Translations under genes and position numbers: made by a program
Source of the DNA: Tetradesmus obliquus
Taxonomy: Eukaryota; Chlorophyta; Chlorophyceae; Sphaeropleales; Scenedesmaceae
Direction: 5' to 3'
Assembly (NCBI GenBank): GCA_030272155.1
Contig: CP126192.1
Location: 1,026,501 to 1,090,500, forward strand
Length of the DNA: 64,000 nt
The notes under the pieces: generated by a model
The model's input: the letters and a program-made list of their open reading frames with translations, nothing else
Databases searched by the model: none
What the model was told of the DNA's origin: nothing
Shown: positions 46,934 through 57,394 of the stretch, piece by piece
Layout: each line of letters opens with the position of its first letter
Position numbering within the stretch: position 1 is the first letter of the stretch

Positions 46934-48348
46934 CATGACAGCAATGGTTTCCAGGCAGCAGGAGCATGCTGCCCACATGATACACCCCAGCATGCTGTAC
47001 ACATTGCACAGCAGCAAGACTGTAACCAACAGCATGGGGGGTGCAGCACAGGAAGCTAGGCAAGGCAGCAGCTGCCCCGGCAGCTCACCTGAGCACTTTG
47101 CAAGCCACGACATCGCCCATAAGGATGGCGCGCGAGTAGTCGCCATGCCGCACCCAGCAGTTGTGCTGCAGTGCATCGCAGCAAGGCGCATACACACAAG
47201 GATTGAAGCCATGGACGCGGCTAGTAGCAGGAGTAGAACACTGCACGTGTTGCCTGTGATGGCAACCAATGTTACGCAGAATCACTGAAACTGCACGGCG
47301 GCAGTGCTGCTGCTGCTGGCTCATAGGCTTCAATTGTGCAGTGCATTCACTGCTGCCGCTGCTGCTGCTGCTGCTGCTGCTCACGTCCACGTCGAAGCGG
47401 AAGCCCTCCGGCAGCTCGCCCTCAGTTACGCAGGCGTTGATGCCACCCAGCACCAGCACGTTGAGCTGGCCGGGCGACAGGCTGTGCACGCGGCCAACTG
47501 CAGCAGGCGGCGGCACAACGTGCACAAGACTTGACGTGGTGAACTGAATAAAGCATGTTGACAGCTGCAGCACGCTTGACACCATGTGCATTGCCGGTTC
47601 AGGGAAGCCGGCTGGATCAACAGCTGCTGCAAGCAAGGAAAACAAAGCAACTGTGCCAAGGCTGGATCAAGTTGCTGCAGTACACGCAACGCCGCTGCTT
47701 GCCGCTCACCCAGCACGTTGCCGATGTTGGGCTTGAACAGCACCAGCTCAGCTGTGCAGTCGATGGTCAGGTAGGGGATGTACGCGGTGAGCAGTGCCTG
47801 CAGCGGCAGTGACAACACAACGCGGAGCAACACAGGCCTGATGGAGGAGCACACGCAATGTTCTGACTCTGCAGCATTGCCTAAAGCGGGGACACAGTGG
47901 GTGGCTGCGTGACATTGAGTGCTGCTGCAGGCCAATGTTTCCCTGGGACGTTTGCGCCTGGTTAGCTGCCGCAAGCCCGTCCCCTCACCTGCTTGCTGAG
48001 CACCTTGACGCTGCGGTAGCCCAGCAGCACCGCCTGCTGGTCCTCCATGAACCTGCAGCACCGCCATGGCAGGCATCCACCCACTCAGCTCTCAGCGCAG
48101 CCTCCACAACCGCTGGGTCACGAATCCTGCAAGCGGCTGCAGTGACAGAGCTATCCACTCCCCACGCCACCAGGACTCGGCTGCCGTGCTTCTGCTCGCG
48201 CCCGGGGCGCTCACCTCAGCACGTGCTTGTCCAGCTCTTTCTCCACGCCTAGCTCCACTTGGTTGGCATAAGCAGGCTGAATGAACACTTTCAGCTGCGC
48301 TGCTACATGGTCCACCAGGTGCAGGTTCCTGGCATCTAGCTCCTCCAT
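46205..48348 (-). CDS. RPA43: RNA polymerase I subunit RPA43 (A43/Rpb7-like)
   Basis: Stalk subunit of RNA polymerase I, which with A14-type partners contacts the Rrn3 initiation factor for rRNA transcription in the nucleolus. Exons (minus): 48348..48215, 48052..47989, 47797..47710, 47497..47385, 47165..47089, 46883..46205; 384 residues, phases consistent. The N-terminal Rpb7-N-like half reads LKVFIQPAYANQVELGVEKE, then GYRSVKVL, LLTAYIPYLTIDC and ELVLFKPNIGNVL. The OB-fold half reads VGRVHSLSPGQLNVLVLGGI, NACV, FRFDVD, CWVRHGDYS and ILMGDVVACKV. These match the plant/animal RPA43 order. The last 200 residues are a lineage-specific tail: Ala/Lys-rich helix (AAKAAKAARKAAKHAAK), a KRHKH patch and C-terminal KSKDKDK repeats encoded by an 18-nt repeat. 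Such Lys-rich tails are common on nucleolar proteins. The core is secure; the 77-nt exon was placed from GDVVACKV and phase. Confidence 0.85.
46236..46310 (-). repeat. 18-nt tandem repeat encoding the KSKDKD tail of RPA43
   Basis: About four units of TCCTTGTCCTTTGACTTG (plus-strand view), the later ones with single-base changes, encode the Lys/Asp-rich end of RPA43. Units keep the frame, so the tail is free to grow or shrink without frameshift. Confidence 0.8.
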
Positions 48349-50049
48349 CTGTACTATGCTTCTATTTGAGTGTATCAGTGCATAGGTGTAGCGTCTGTAA
48401 CCTCTGGACAGCCAGTGTTCAAAGGTCACGCTAAGTAGCAGCAACAAGGAACCGGAGCAGCAGCAGCAGTGCACCAAGTACTGGAGTGCCTAGCAGTTGA
48501 CCTCCTAAAACAGTTATATGCTGGTCACCAGAGCTGTAAAACAGAAAAACAACACAACCGTTTGCTGTAGCTGTGCTTGCGAACAACGAAAGAGCCGGCA
48601 GCGGGCGCAGCAATCGAATGCCAGCGGCGGTGTAACAGAGACGACAATCAAGCGATCTCCAGGGCAAGGTTGAATACGATGCGTTGGCGCCGAAAGCAGA
48701 TGTCTCTGCGCCGGAGGTAGTAACAAGGCAGTAACAGGCTGGTGGGCTGACCAAGCCCCAACCTGACATGATGTGGTAACCACTTCCAACGAGACCACCG
48801 TCACCCGAATTGCTCTGCAGGTTTATCTGAATGGGTTCTATTGTGGGATGACATGGGACTGCATGCACAGCGGCTGTGCTGCGTACAGTCAGACTCTGTC
48901 TGACCTGGTGGCTGTCACCAGGCTGGTCACCAGCCCCCAGGTCCTGGCAGGAGTGGCACCGGGGGTAACATGTTACCATGTTAACAAAGTCTGCATGCAA
49001 CATCATCATGTTACCAATGTCTGCGTGCATGTGAGAGGGCAGCAGGTTGACAACTCGCCTCATTAACCACCAAGGCCTCAGCCTAAACAGCACAGCTGTA
49101 GTCAAGCCAGCCCCAAAATTCATGGCCTTGTCAGCACCATGGTGACCACAACATGGCCCACACGGTGTGCACTTGTCACACTGCCCATGTGCCATGTTGC
49201 AAATGTGGCAGGTGCACCTGCGTGAGAAGGAAGAGCATGCCTGCACTGCATGCACTGGCACTTCATTGTCCTCTCATAAACAGGACCAGCAGACTGGGGT
49301 GTGAAGCCACTGCATAGTACACGCAGTGCCAGCATCAATCTGCTGCACGCATGCGTGGGCCTCCCTATGCCTCAAGCAAGAAAACCCCGCACAACTGCTG
49401 CTTGTGTAGCGGCAGGTCAGTTTAGATGACCAGCTGGCCACGGCACATGACTTCGCACTTCAGCCTGAGCTACCACGCTAAATGTGGATTCGCTTTCACC
49501 AAAGCCTATTGATCGACCCCGTGCTTTGTTGGGCCGCTTCAGCTTTGTACCCTGCACGTGCCTGTGGTGCCACAGCCACTGGTAGGGAGCACGATCATGG
49601 ACACGTGCATGTGCTACACAGGCACTCAGTGCATACACTCATGATAATCACAGCACCCGGCAAGCGAATGTCACAGCACACACTGACTCTGTTGCAGCAT
49701 CCAATGAGTACCGGGTCGCAACATTCATGTGCATGCCCTGCTCCAACCGCATGCTTCGCTAGTGCAAGAACACCCCCGCGCATGAACTGCACAAGTTTTC
49801 ACACCCTTCTGTCATCTCCCACTGTTGAGCACTGAACTAGTCTACCTGCTGCAGTCACTGTACAAAGGCACTGCTTCCCCATGCTGTCTAGCTAGCATAC
49901 GTTGGTACACAAAGTCCTATCTAGAGCTATCATGTGCCCTGCTGTTGGATGTCAAAAGTCATTGGTAAGGTGCCATACGAACCCTGCTGCTACTGCTGCT
50001 AGTCAGGTCAAGTCAGGTAAACAGTGTGTGCTAACCACAGCCCTGCATA
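48349..50049. other. 1.7 kb without a recognisable gene
   Basis: Upstream of RPA43 and downstream of the disordered KEN-box gene, both on the minus strand, so it holds the RPA43 promoter. A patch near 48970-49035 repeats the words CATGTTACCA and GTCTGC[AG]TGCA. ORFs here have no motif. Confidence 0.4.
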
Positions 50050-53000
50050 CTACTGCTCATCGTTGAAAGCGCCCTGCTGCCAGCGGCCAACCGCGCTGCC
50101 GCCCCTGCTAGCAATAGGCGAGGGTACAATCATGCCCAAGTCACTTCTGCTGATGACTGGAGCCATTCCGCCGCCCAGCCCTGCAGTAGCTGCCTGGTCC
50201 ATGCGTGCCTTGAGCTTGTGTGCCAGCTGCGACAGTGCTGCCAGGGCCTCGGCGGGGTTCATGTCCTCCAGGCCAGCGATGCTGCTGATGCCAGGCGTAA
50301 GTGCTGCTGCTGGCTGCGGCTGGGCGTGTGGGTTGCTGCTGACTGCCTGCAAGGGGAGCCGTTCCTGTGTAGCCCTATTGTCTGCAGAGGCCTCACCCAA
50401 ACCAGTGCCCGCATACGACGTCTTCAGAGAGCTGCCCGAACAGCTGTCCGGGCTGATGCTGGCACCAGCAGCTGCTGCCGCCTCGACTGCCTCTGCCATG
50501 CTGCGCAGGCCGCCTGCTGCTGCTGCATCCTCCTCATGACCGACTGCTGCCCAGTTGGTGTGCACACTCCATGCAGGGGATGGGGCGATGCAGCCAGCAT
50601 CATTTACATGCGCCAGGTCAGCATCGTCACCTGCCAGGCTGATGGGGCTGAGGCTGCGCGCACCCTGCTCACGGCCACCCGGTGATGCCTGCGCTTGCTG
50701 CTGCTGCCTCTTGTTGGTGTTGCTGGCTGCCTTCGCTGCACTGCGGCACCCAAATGGAAAACTGGCTGGGCTGAGGGCAGCATCATCCTCTGCAATGCTC
50801 TTCTCAGCTGGAACTGGGCTGCTACTTGCTGCTGCAGCGCTGTCCTCCTGGCAGAACAGCACCCGCGGCTTGACAGCTGGGCTGTGGACGTGGCCTGGGT
50901 CAGCCACGCCACTCTCCAGGCCCCGCCACCACTCTGTCCATGGGCTAGGCTGATGCGGCTGCTGCGCTGCAGCCGTGCTGCTGCTGTCGTAAGGCGGCGA
51001 AGTCTGCGTGCAGGCGGCCTGCGCCACCTTGCGGGTTGCCGGCTGGCCAGTCGCACCACCAAAGCAGGCATCCGCATCAGGCGCGCTTGGCGTCTGGTAC
51101 ACGCTGCATGCTGGAGACCCAGGCTGCATGCTGCCGAGGATGCCAGCGCCAGGCTGCGTGGCAAAGCCGCTGGCGCTCGCAAGCTGGTACATTGCCGCTG
51201 TTGCTGCCTTGGGTGTGCGCGCTGGTGAGCCTGGCAGCTGCGCGATACCGGGGAACATGGTGAACGCCTTGACGCCTGCCAGGTGCGCTGGCGTGCTCAG
51301 GCGCAGATTGCTGGGCAGGCCCACCGTCGAGGTGCGGCTAGGTGTGGCTGGGAGGCTGCTGAACAACTGCTGCTGCTGCTGCTGGCTGCTGCCAGCCATT
51401 CTGCTGAGTGGCCTGCTGCTGGGACCTGCGAGAAGTTGGCGCACATGACATGAACTTTCCAACCACACCTCCACTGTGGCTTGGTGCGCGGGCATGCTAT
51501 TGTGCAGACACCGCGAGCACGATGTGCACATGCATGCAGTGAGCAGGCTTGAAGAGTAAAAGCCCAGCAGTTGCCACATTGGTCAAGCTTCAGAGAGCAA
51601 CATGCAGGGAACACGGACATGCAAAGCCCCACCAGCAGCTTTATGTATGCCAGCAGCAGGCAGGGCATCAACTCTAAATTTAGCTGTAGCTCACCTGGGG
51701 TTGTGCCGCTGCCCCCTGGCAGTGGGCCTGAGATGCGCTGCCGGTGGTAGCGGTTCATCTGTGCCCAAGCAGCATTGCTGTTGTGCACCAGCGCCTGGCA
51801 TCAGGGGTGTAGGTGGCGGCGATAAAAGGTGTGGGGCAGGCAGAAGTTATTGAAGGAAAAACACACCGATCCCGATTCCACCGCTAAGAGACGAGTTGCA
51901 CAGGCACGGCTAACACTAATCACGTTTCCTACAAGCAATCTGTGCTGTCCTGATGCAGCAAGTGCTGCAACGTGCAACGCTAGTCAGCGCAGCCCTCTCA
52001 CTCACCTGGCACTTGTCCAGCAAGTCTTTGTAGGAGGCAGCAGCGGCACTGGCAGCTCCCACAGAAGATGCTGGTGGGTCACAGTGCAGAAGCTGCAGCC
52101 GAGGCTGATGTGCCTGTGAAGGTGGAGGTGAACTGACTGGCCCAACAGGCGAGTCCCCAAACACCCTTGCAGCACCTGTGCCAGCACTGGCTGCAGGAGT
52201 AGTGCATTCATCAGGGCTAGGTGTGCAACGCTGCGTATGGATGCTGTTGTAGCTGCTGGTGCAGCTGTTCTCAGCAACGTCTTCAGCTCCTGCATCATAT
52301 GCTGCACTCTCAACTGTCCAAGCGGCACTTGGCGCTGCAGCCTGACTGATGGCTGATGCCAGCTGCTGCAGGGTGCCCAGGCCGGCAGCTGCATCGCTCT
52401 CTGCTGGTAGCCCAAGGCACGCCTCTGCCGCCTGCAAAGCAGCACCAAGGCTAGTGCTGCAGCTGCTGGCTTCATCCATGGCAGCAGCAGCCTCTGGCTG
52501 GTTGCAGGTGTGCTGGCTGATGTTGAGGCTGCTGGCATAGCCACTGCTGCTGCCTGCAAACCACCTGCTTGCGCTGCCGGCATCGCTGCTGCCGACAGCC
52601 GCCAGGCTGTTGCCGTGTGTGCTCAGTTGCTGTGGGCTGCTCAGCAACCTGGCCAGCTCCTGCAGCTGCTGGCATGACTGTCGTAGCTGCTGCTGCACCT
52701 GCTGCTGTCGCATATCTAGAGGCGTAGTGTGCCGCAGCCTGACGCTTTGACAGTTGCTGGTGGTGCTGCTGGGCTGGTGCTCGCTGCTGCTGGAAGAGCA
52801 CTGCTGCTGAGCAGCATAGCGCGTGGCGGCCGGGCTGAGAGCAGGCCTGGCCTGGCGCCAAGGGCTGCCCGGCTGGTCGCTGACCATGCTCGATGGCTCG
52901 CCGGCCAATGGCTGCCAAAGCATGGCACGACTGCTGGCTTCCGCTGTTGCTGCTGCTGCCGCGGTGCTGCTGGCACTGCCATTGCCTGCAAGTATGGCAC

Positions 53001-53646
53001 TTACACTGAAGCTGCTTGTGGCCACAAGAGGTTGGCTGCTTCTGCCTCTGCTGGTCTTGATGTCTGCAAGTGGCTTGAAGATACTGCCCCTGATGTTGCT
53101 GCCCTGCTGCCAGGCAAGCTGCGCTGTAGTTCTTGACCTGGCAAATGCCCTGGTGCCGCTGTTGAAGCCTCCAGCTGCTCCACCATGCTGCTGGTTGTTG
53201 CCGTCATTCAGGGCCTTGAGAGCTGGTCGCAGGTCCACGCTGTGGCTGCTGCAGTCAGCCCTACTCTGGGGCCTAGAGGGAGGGCCACTATCCGCCTCAC
53301 GCGACTTGAAGATGCGACTAGTGCGCACTGCATTCTCCTTGTTGTAGCTTGAGGATCTTGAAATCGCGCTGCTGCAGGAGCTGCGGTGTAGACGTGGCGA
53401 GGGTGGCCTGCTGCGGCTTTGCTGGCTTTGATGCAGAGGTGCAAAGAACGTGCAGTGCTCTGTGGCTCCTGTGGCATGCAAGCTGATGCTTCCGGCAGGC
53501 TTCCATGGCTGAAGCGTTGCACCTCGTTCAGGAGAGCCTGACCTGCTGTGAGAGTTGCTGCTGTGAAGGCTCGTGCAGTGCTGCAGTTTCTCTTGCTGCT
53601 GCTTCTGCTTCCTGAACCTGTCCGGCAGGTGCACGTAGCCATGCAT
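50050..53646 (-). CDS. Large Ser/Ala/Gln-rich disordered protein with KEN-box
   Basis: No domain recognised. Exons (minus) 53646..52006, 51794..51695, 51425..50050; 1038 residues with consistent phases. The start MHGYVHLPDRFRKQKQQQEK is a basic helix. Most of the protein is low-complexity Ser/Ala/Gln with SP and RSxSP sites (SRSGSPERG, RSRPPSPRLHRSS). SSYNKENAVRTSRIFKS near residue 102 contains a KEN-box, the degron read by APC/C-Cdh1. SNIRGSIFKPLADIKTSR is a short basic segment of the kind seen in microtubule- or chromatin-binding linkers. Conserved-looking islands are DLLDKCQ-ALVHNSNAAWAQMNRY (across intron 1), KAFTMFPGIAQLPGSPARTP and, near the C-terminus, MNPAEALAALSQLAHKLKAR. A cell-cycle or cytoskeletal role is inference. 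The codon-level coding signal is strong over both long exons. Confidence 0.7.
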
Positions 53647-54638
53647 ATTGATGCAGCATTTACGTCTGAAAGCGCCTATTTGTCAACTTTCGCAGCACTT
53701 TGAAGCGGAAGACGTAGGACTGCAGTCCAACGGTCTACTGTGCTGGTCAACAATGTGGCGCCTAGACCAAAAGCTACAGGCACTCTTAAGCAGACAAAAC
53801 AAAATACATGCCTTGAAACGGTAGTGGTATGACCACGGAAGGCTTGCACATTTGTAACCTTGTCTGAACTGAACCGCAACATTGACTAGCCAAGCACGCC
53901 TCCTTGCGTAAAGCAACGCTGATGCAAGCAGAAGTACTTCACTAAGCCACATACAACCAACCGCATGCCTGTAGGCGTGCACGTCACGAGACTTAGGCTG
54001 CTGCCCTCACAGCAGTAGCAGCTGTAGTAGCTACTGCATGTGCAACTTCTGCCCCAGCCTGGCAGACGATCCTTGTCATTGTCACAATCATCAACATCAT
54101 CATTATTACAGTTGCCAATCAACCGTGTGCAGATGTAGCTGACCAGCTTAAACGTTCCCAGGTCTGGGACCAGTCCAACAACAGACTGTACAAGCTTGCT
54201 TATTATAGCACGGAGCAGGTACCAGAACTCCTGAGGAGTTCCCGCGCATCAAACATGTACAACGTCTGGTAAAGTTGCTGGGTACAAATACAAAACATCC
54301 ACACCTGAGTGTGCTTGCACACGCTGAGGAAAACTGGCGCATGCACACAGCGCATGTCTAGAATTCGTCATTTTACACAGCTTACAGCCCATCTGTCAGC
54401 TCATGACATGGGCTGGCACCCAGACAAGGTTTTTGACAGATATCAGCATGCATACGGCGCAGCTGGCAGCTCAGAAGAGTGGCACACCTAGCAACATATA
54501 GTGACAGGATAGTTGTAACTGGATCAGGCCGCTGCAGTGCGGCTGAAGATGATGTCTTGCCAGGTCAAATCTTCAAGTCTTGATGGTGATGCTTTCCTAG
54601 TGGTACAACATGCAACATGCACAGACATCGGTCATCAC
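53647..54638. other. 1 kb without a recognisable gene
   Basis: Promoter side of the KEN-box gene and 3' flank of the kinase gene, both minus strand. On the minus strand TGTAA occurs twice at 54373-54386, about 255 nt past the kinase stop, matching the usual green-algal polyadenylation word. Nothing else is visible. Confidence 0.45.
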
Positions 54639-55286
54639 CTACTGGGCGCCACCAGTAAGGAACCGCCAAAAGCTGCCCCCGCCGCCCTGTGCACTGTGTG
54701 CACTGCTGCTAGAGGCAACAGGCACATGTTGCTGCTGTTGTGGTGGTAGTTGCTGGTACTGCTGCTGCTGCTCGTGCCCTCCCTGCTGCCTGCTGCCATT
54801 CCAGCCTGCTGCACCTGCACCACCTGCAGCTGCTGCCGCCTTGAGCGCCTCATCTGTGGCCAGCCACAGCTTGGCCAGCTGCTCGGCCACTGTTTGGCTG
54901 CTGGGCCGGCCCTCCGGCGCGTCCTGGCAGCACCACAGCCCCAGGCACAGCAGCCGCTCCCCTGCTGCCTCGTCCCAGCCCCCCGCCTTGGGGTCCAGCA
55001 GGCTGCAGCCCTGGCCCGACGCCAGCGCCTCCCTGCAGCGCGGCAGCAGCTCCGCCAGGCGCTCCAGCTGCCCTGTTGCCAGCTGCAGCAGCGACACGCC
55101 CAGCGCGTACACGTCACCCTTCAGGCCCATGACGCCTGACGACCTGCAATGTGCAGGAGATAACAAGGCAGAGAGAGGCACATACGAGCAGACACACGCT
55201 GTTATGACCAAGCATAGGAAGGCTACAGGAACTTGCATCGCAAAGTTCCGCACCTGAACAGCTACTAGCACAACCCAACATCCGTG

Positions 55287-55318
<32 letters not shown>

Positions 55319-56060
55319 GCTACGCCGCGCAAGCCCCTGCGCCCACCTGTACTCTGGCGGCATGTACTGCCACGTGCCCACCATGGCCGCCTCCCTGTCG
55401 GCGCCACCAGCACGCCGCCTGGCGGCCGCCTCCGCCTCCGCCAGCGGCAGCGCCAGGCCCATGTCGCCCAGCTTGGCGTTCAGACGGCCGTCCAGGAACC
55501 AGTTGGCGGGCTTGATGTCGCGGTGCACCAGCGGGCCGCCCGCAGAGGCGGGCAGGCCGTGCAGGTAGGCAACCGCCGCAGACACCTGCGCAGCCACGCG
55601 CAGCCGCAGCCACCACGGCAGCACGCGCCGCCCGCCCTGCACGCGCAACAGGCACAGCGCAGTCAGTTAATGGGCATGCAAGCCACCCTTCTGCAGCTGC
55701 AAACACCTGCTGCACAGCTATGCCCCTGCTCTTCGAGAATGCTGCCAGGCAGTCGCACCTTCGGCATGCCTGCAACCTTGCCGCAGGTGACGCACATGCC
55801 CATAGCCAAACCAGCTGCTGCACAGCATGTGCGCCACGCCCACGCTGCGCCACCCCACGAGCCGCACCTCGCTGGCCAGCTGCTCCTCCACGTTGCCGCC
55901 CGGCATCAGCTCGTACAGCAGGCAGCGCAGCGGCGGCGACGCGCTGCGCACCACACCCAGCAGCCGCACCAGGTGGCCGTGGCTCAGCCGCGCCAGCAGC
56001 GCCTGCTCGGTGTCAAACTCGGCCTGGCCCTGCAGCCCACCCTCAGCCATGACCTGCAGG

Positions 56061-56106
<46 letters not shown>

Positions 56107-56853
56107 CAAATCCAATTTGTCCTGGAGTCCACAGCATGCCTCGGCATAACGCAGTGGCCAGCTGAACCTTGCAGCTGCAACACTGGCACAACGCTATCAG
56201 CACCTTTCTGCAGCAGCAGAGTGGTGCTGTTGAGCGCAATGTTTCCTGCTGCGCCATTGCTGTGCCAGTGTCGAGCACCGCAGAACAGTTGCAGCTGTGG
56301 TTGAGATGTCTGCGTCAGTCCTGCACGGCCTGGCAATACACGCACAGCTGATGCTGCGCGGTTTACATGCCCACCTTGACGGCCACTGGCCTGTTGTGCA
56401 CCATCGCCCTGTGTGCACGGCAGCAAATGCAATCCATGCTCAGGACTGCCTTGACCAAACGATCGCAACAGACAGTCTGACACATGCATAGCGCGAACTG
56501 ACATAGCACACTCAAATGCAGTTGGTGTGAGCCAACTGACATGACATGACATGCACTGTGGCAGCAAGGATGCTAGTGCTGTGACCAATGCTGGTTTGAG
56601 TGTGACACAGATGCAACGGATGCTGCATGGGCAGACTGCCACCTGTCTTGGGCCTGGCCAATGCCCCTTGCCAGCAGTGCTGCCGATGCGCCACACCTGT
56701 AGACCTTGCCGAAGCCACCCTCGCCAATCTCTGCCAGGCTGTGGAACCCTCCAGTGGCCAGGGCAACCTCGCATGGCTGCACGATGGGCACGCCCATAGC
56801 TGCCTGCTGCTGCTGCTGTAGCTGCTGCAACTGTGTTGCCTGATGCTGCTGAC
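54639..56853 (-). CDS. Receptor-like cytoplasmic kinase (RLK/Pelle-type Ser/Thr kinase)
   Basis: Exons (minus): 56853..56697, 56408..56375, 56053..55868, 55636..55347, 55143..54639. From the ATG at 56797 this gives 371 residues; the phase-1 acceptor at 56853 (QQHQATQLQQ..) suggests a further upstream exon I could not find. ATGGFHSLAEIGEGGFGKVY is the typical RLK juxtamembrane/P-loop. A 34-nt micro-exon, AMVHNRPVAVK, supplies the ATP lysine (about K45). The alphaC Glu is in FDTEQALL (E61). The catalytic loop is HRDIKPAN. The magnesium loop reads GDMG, not GDFG, and the activation/P+1 region is GTWQYMPPEY; GDVYALGVSLLQL follows. No transmembrane segment is seen, so it is cytoplasmic unless the missing exon adds one. 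The C-terminus is Gln/Ser/Gly-rich. All residues needed for activity are present. It is divergent from ZC3H15. Confidence 0.88.
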
Positions 56854-57394
56854 CTGCAGCTACCTATTCCTACAAGGCATCTTCAGCCTGCATGCCGGTG
56901 GAGAAATTGTTGAAGACAGGAATTCACTGCTCACAAAGGCACATAAAGGAGGAAGAGTTGGTAAGGGTGCGGGACAGCGGGTGTGGCAGTTGCAGTGGGC
57001 TGCAGAGCAGTTCGGGCTAAATGGCTGATTACGCGTTCAACAATATAGCACACTTACCAGCGTTAGCATTAAAGACGATACAGGGACACCAGGGCCATGG
57101 TACCTACTCAAACCCCACGATACACGCATGACGACCTTCATCAATACAGCAAACACAATTGATGAACGCACAAAGATTGAACCGGTTGCCTGATTGTGCT
57201 CGACAGATATATTTTGCTGCTGCTACTGCTGTTGTTTGCTGCAAGTCATACGCTACCGAGGCGACCAGCTACACATACTTAGTCTGACGCATTCAGTGCA
57301 AAAATTTCGGTCTAGCACAGGAGGCGCAGGATCGCTGCGGACGCCGCTCTTTCTAGGAGACTCGCGCTCATAGTCTAGCTGCAGCCTTGTCACC
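56854..57394. promoter_or_regulatory. Divergent region between kinase and ZC3H15 genes
   Basis: About 540 nt separate the kinase 5' exon from the ZC3H15 start codon. It should hold the ZC3H15 promoter and at least part of the kinase promoter or first exon. No TATA box or other element stands out; the region is AT-richer than the exons. Confidence 0.4.

Noticed and set aside
46479-47288. 269-codon plus-strand frame, Ala-rich
   Set aside because: Opposite strand of RPA43 exons whose motifs and phases are convincing.
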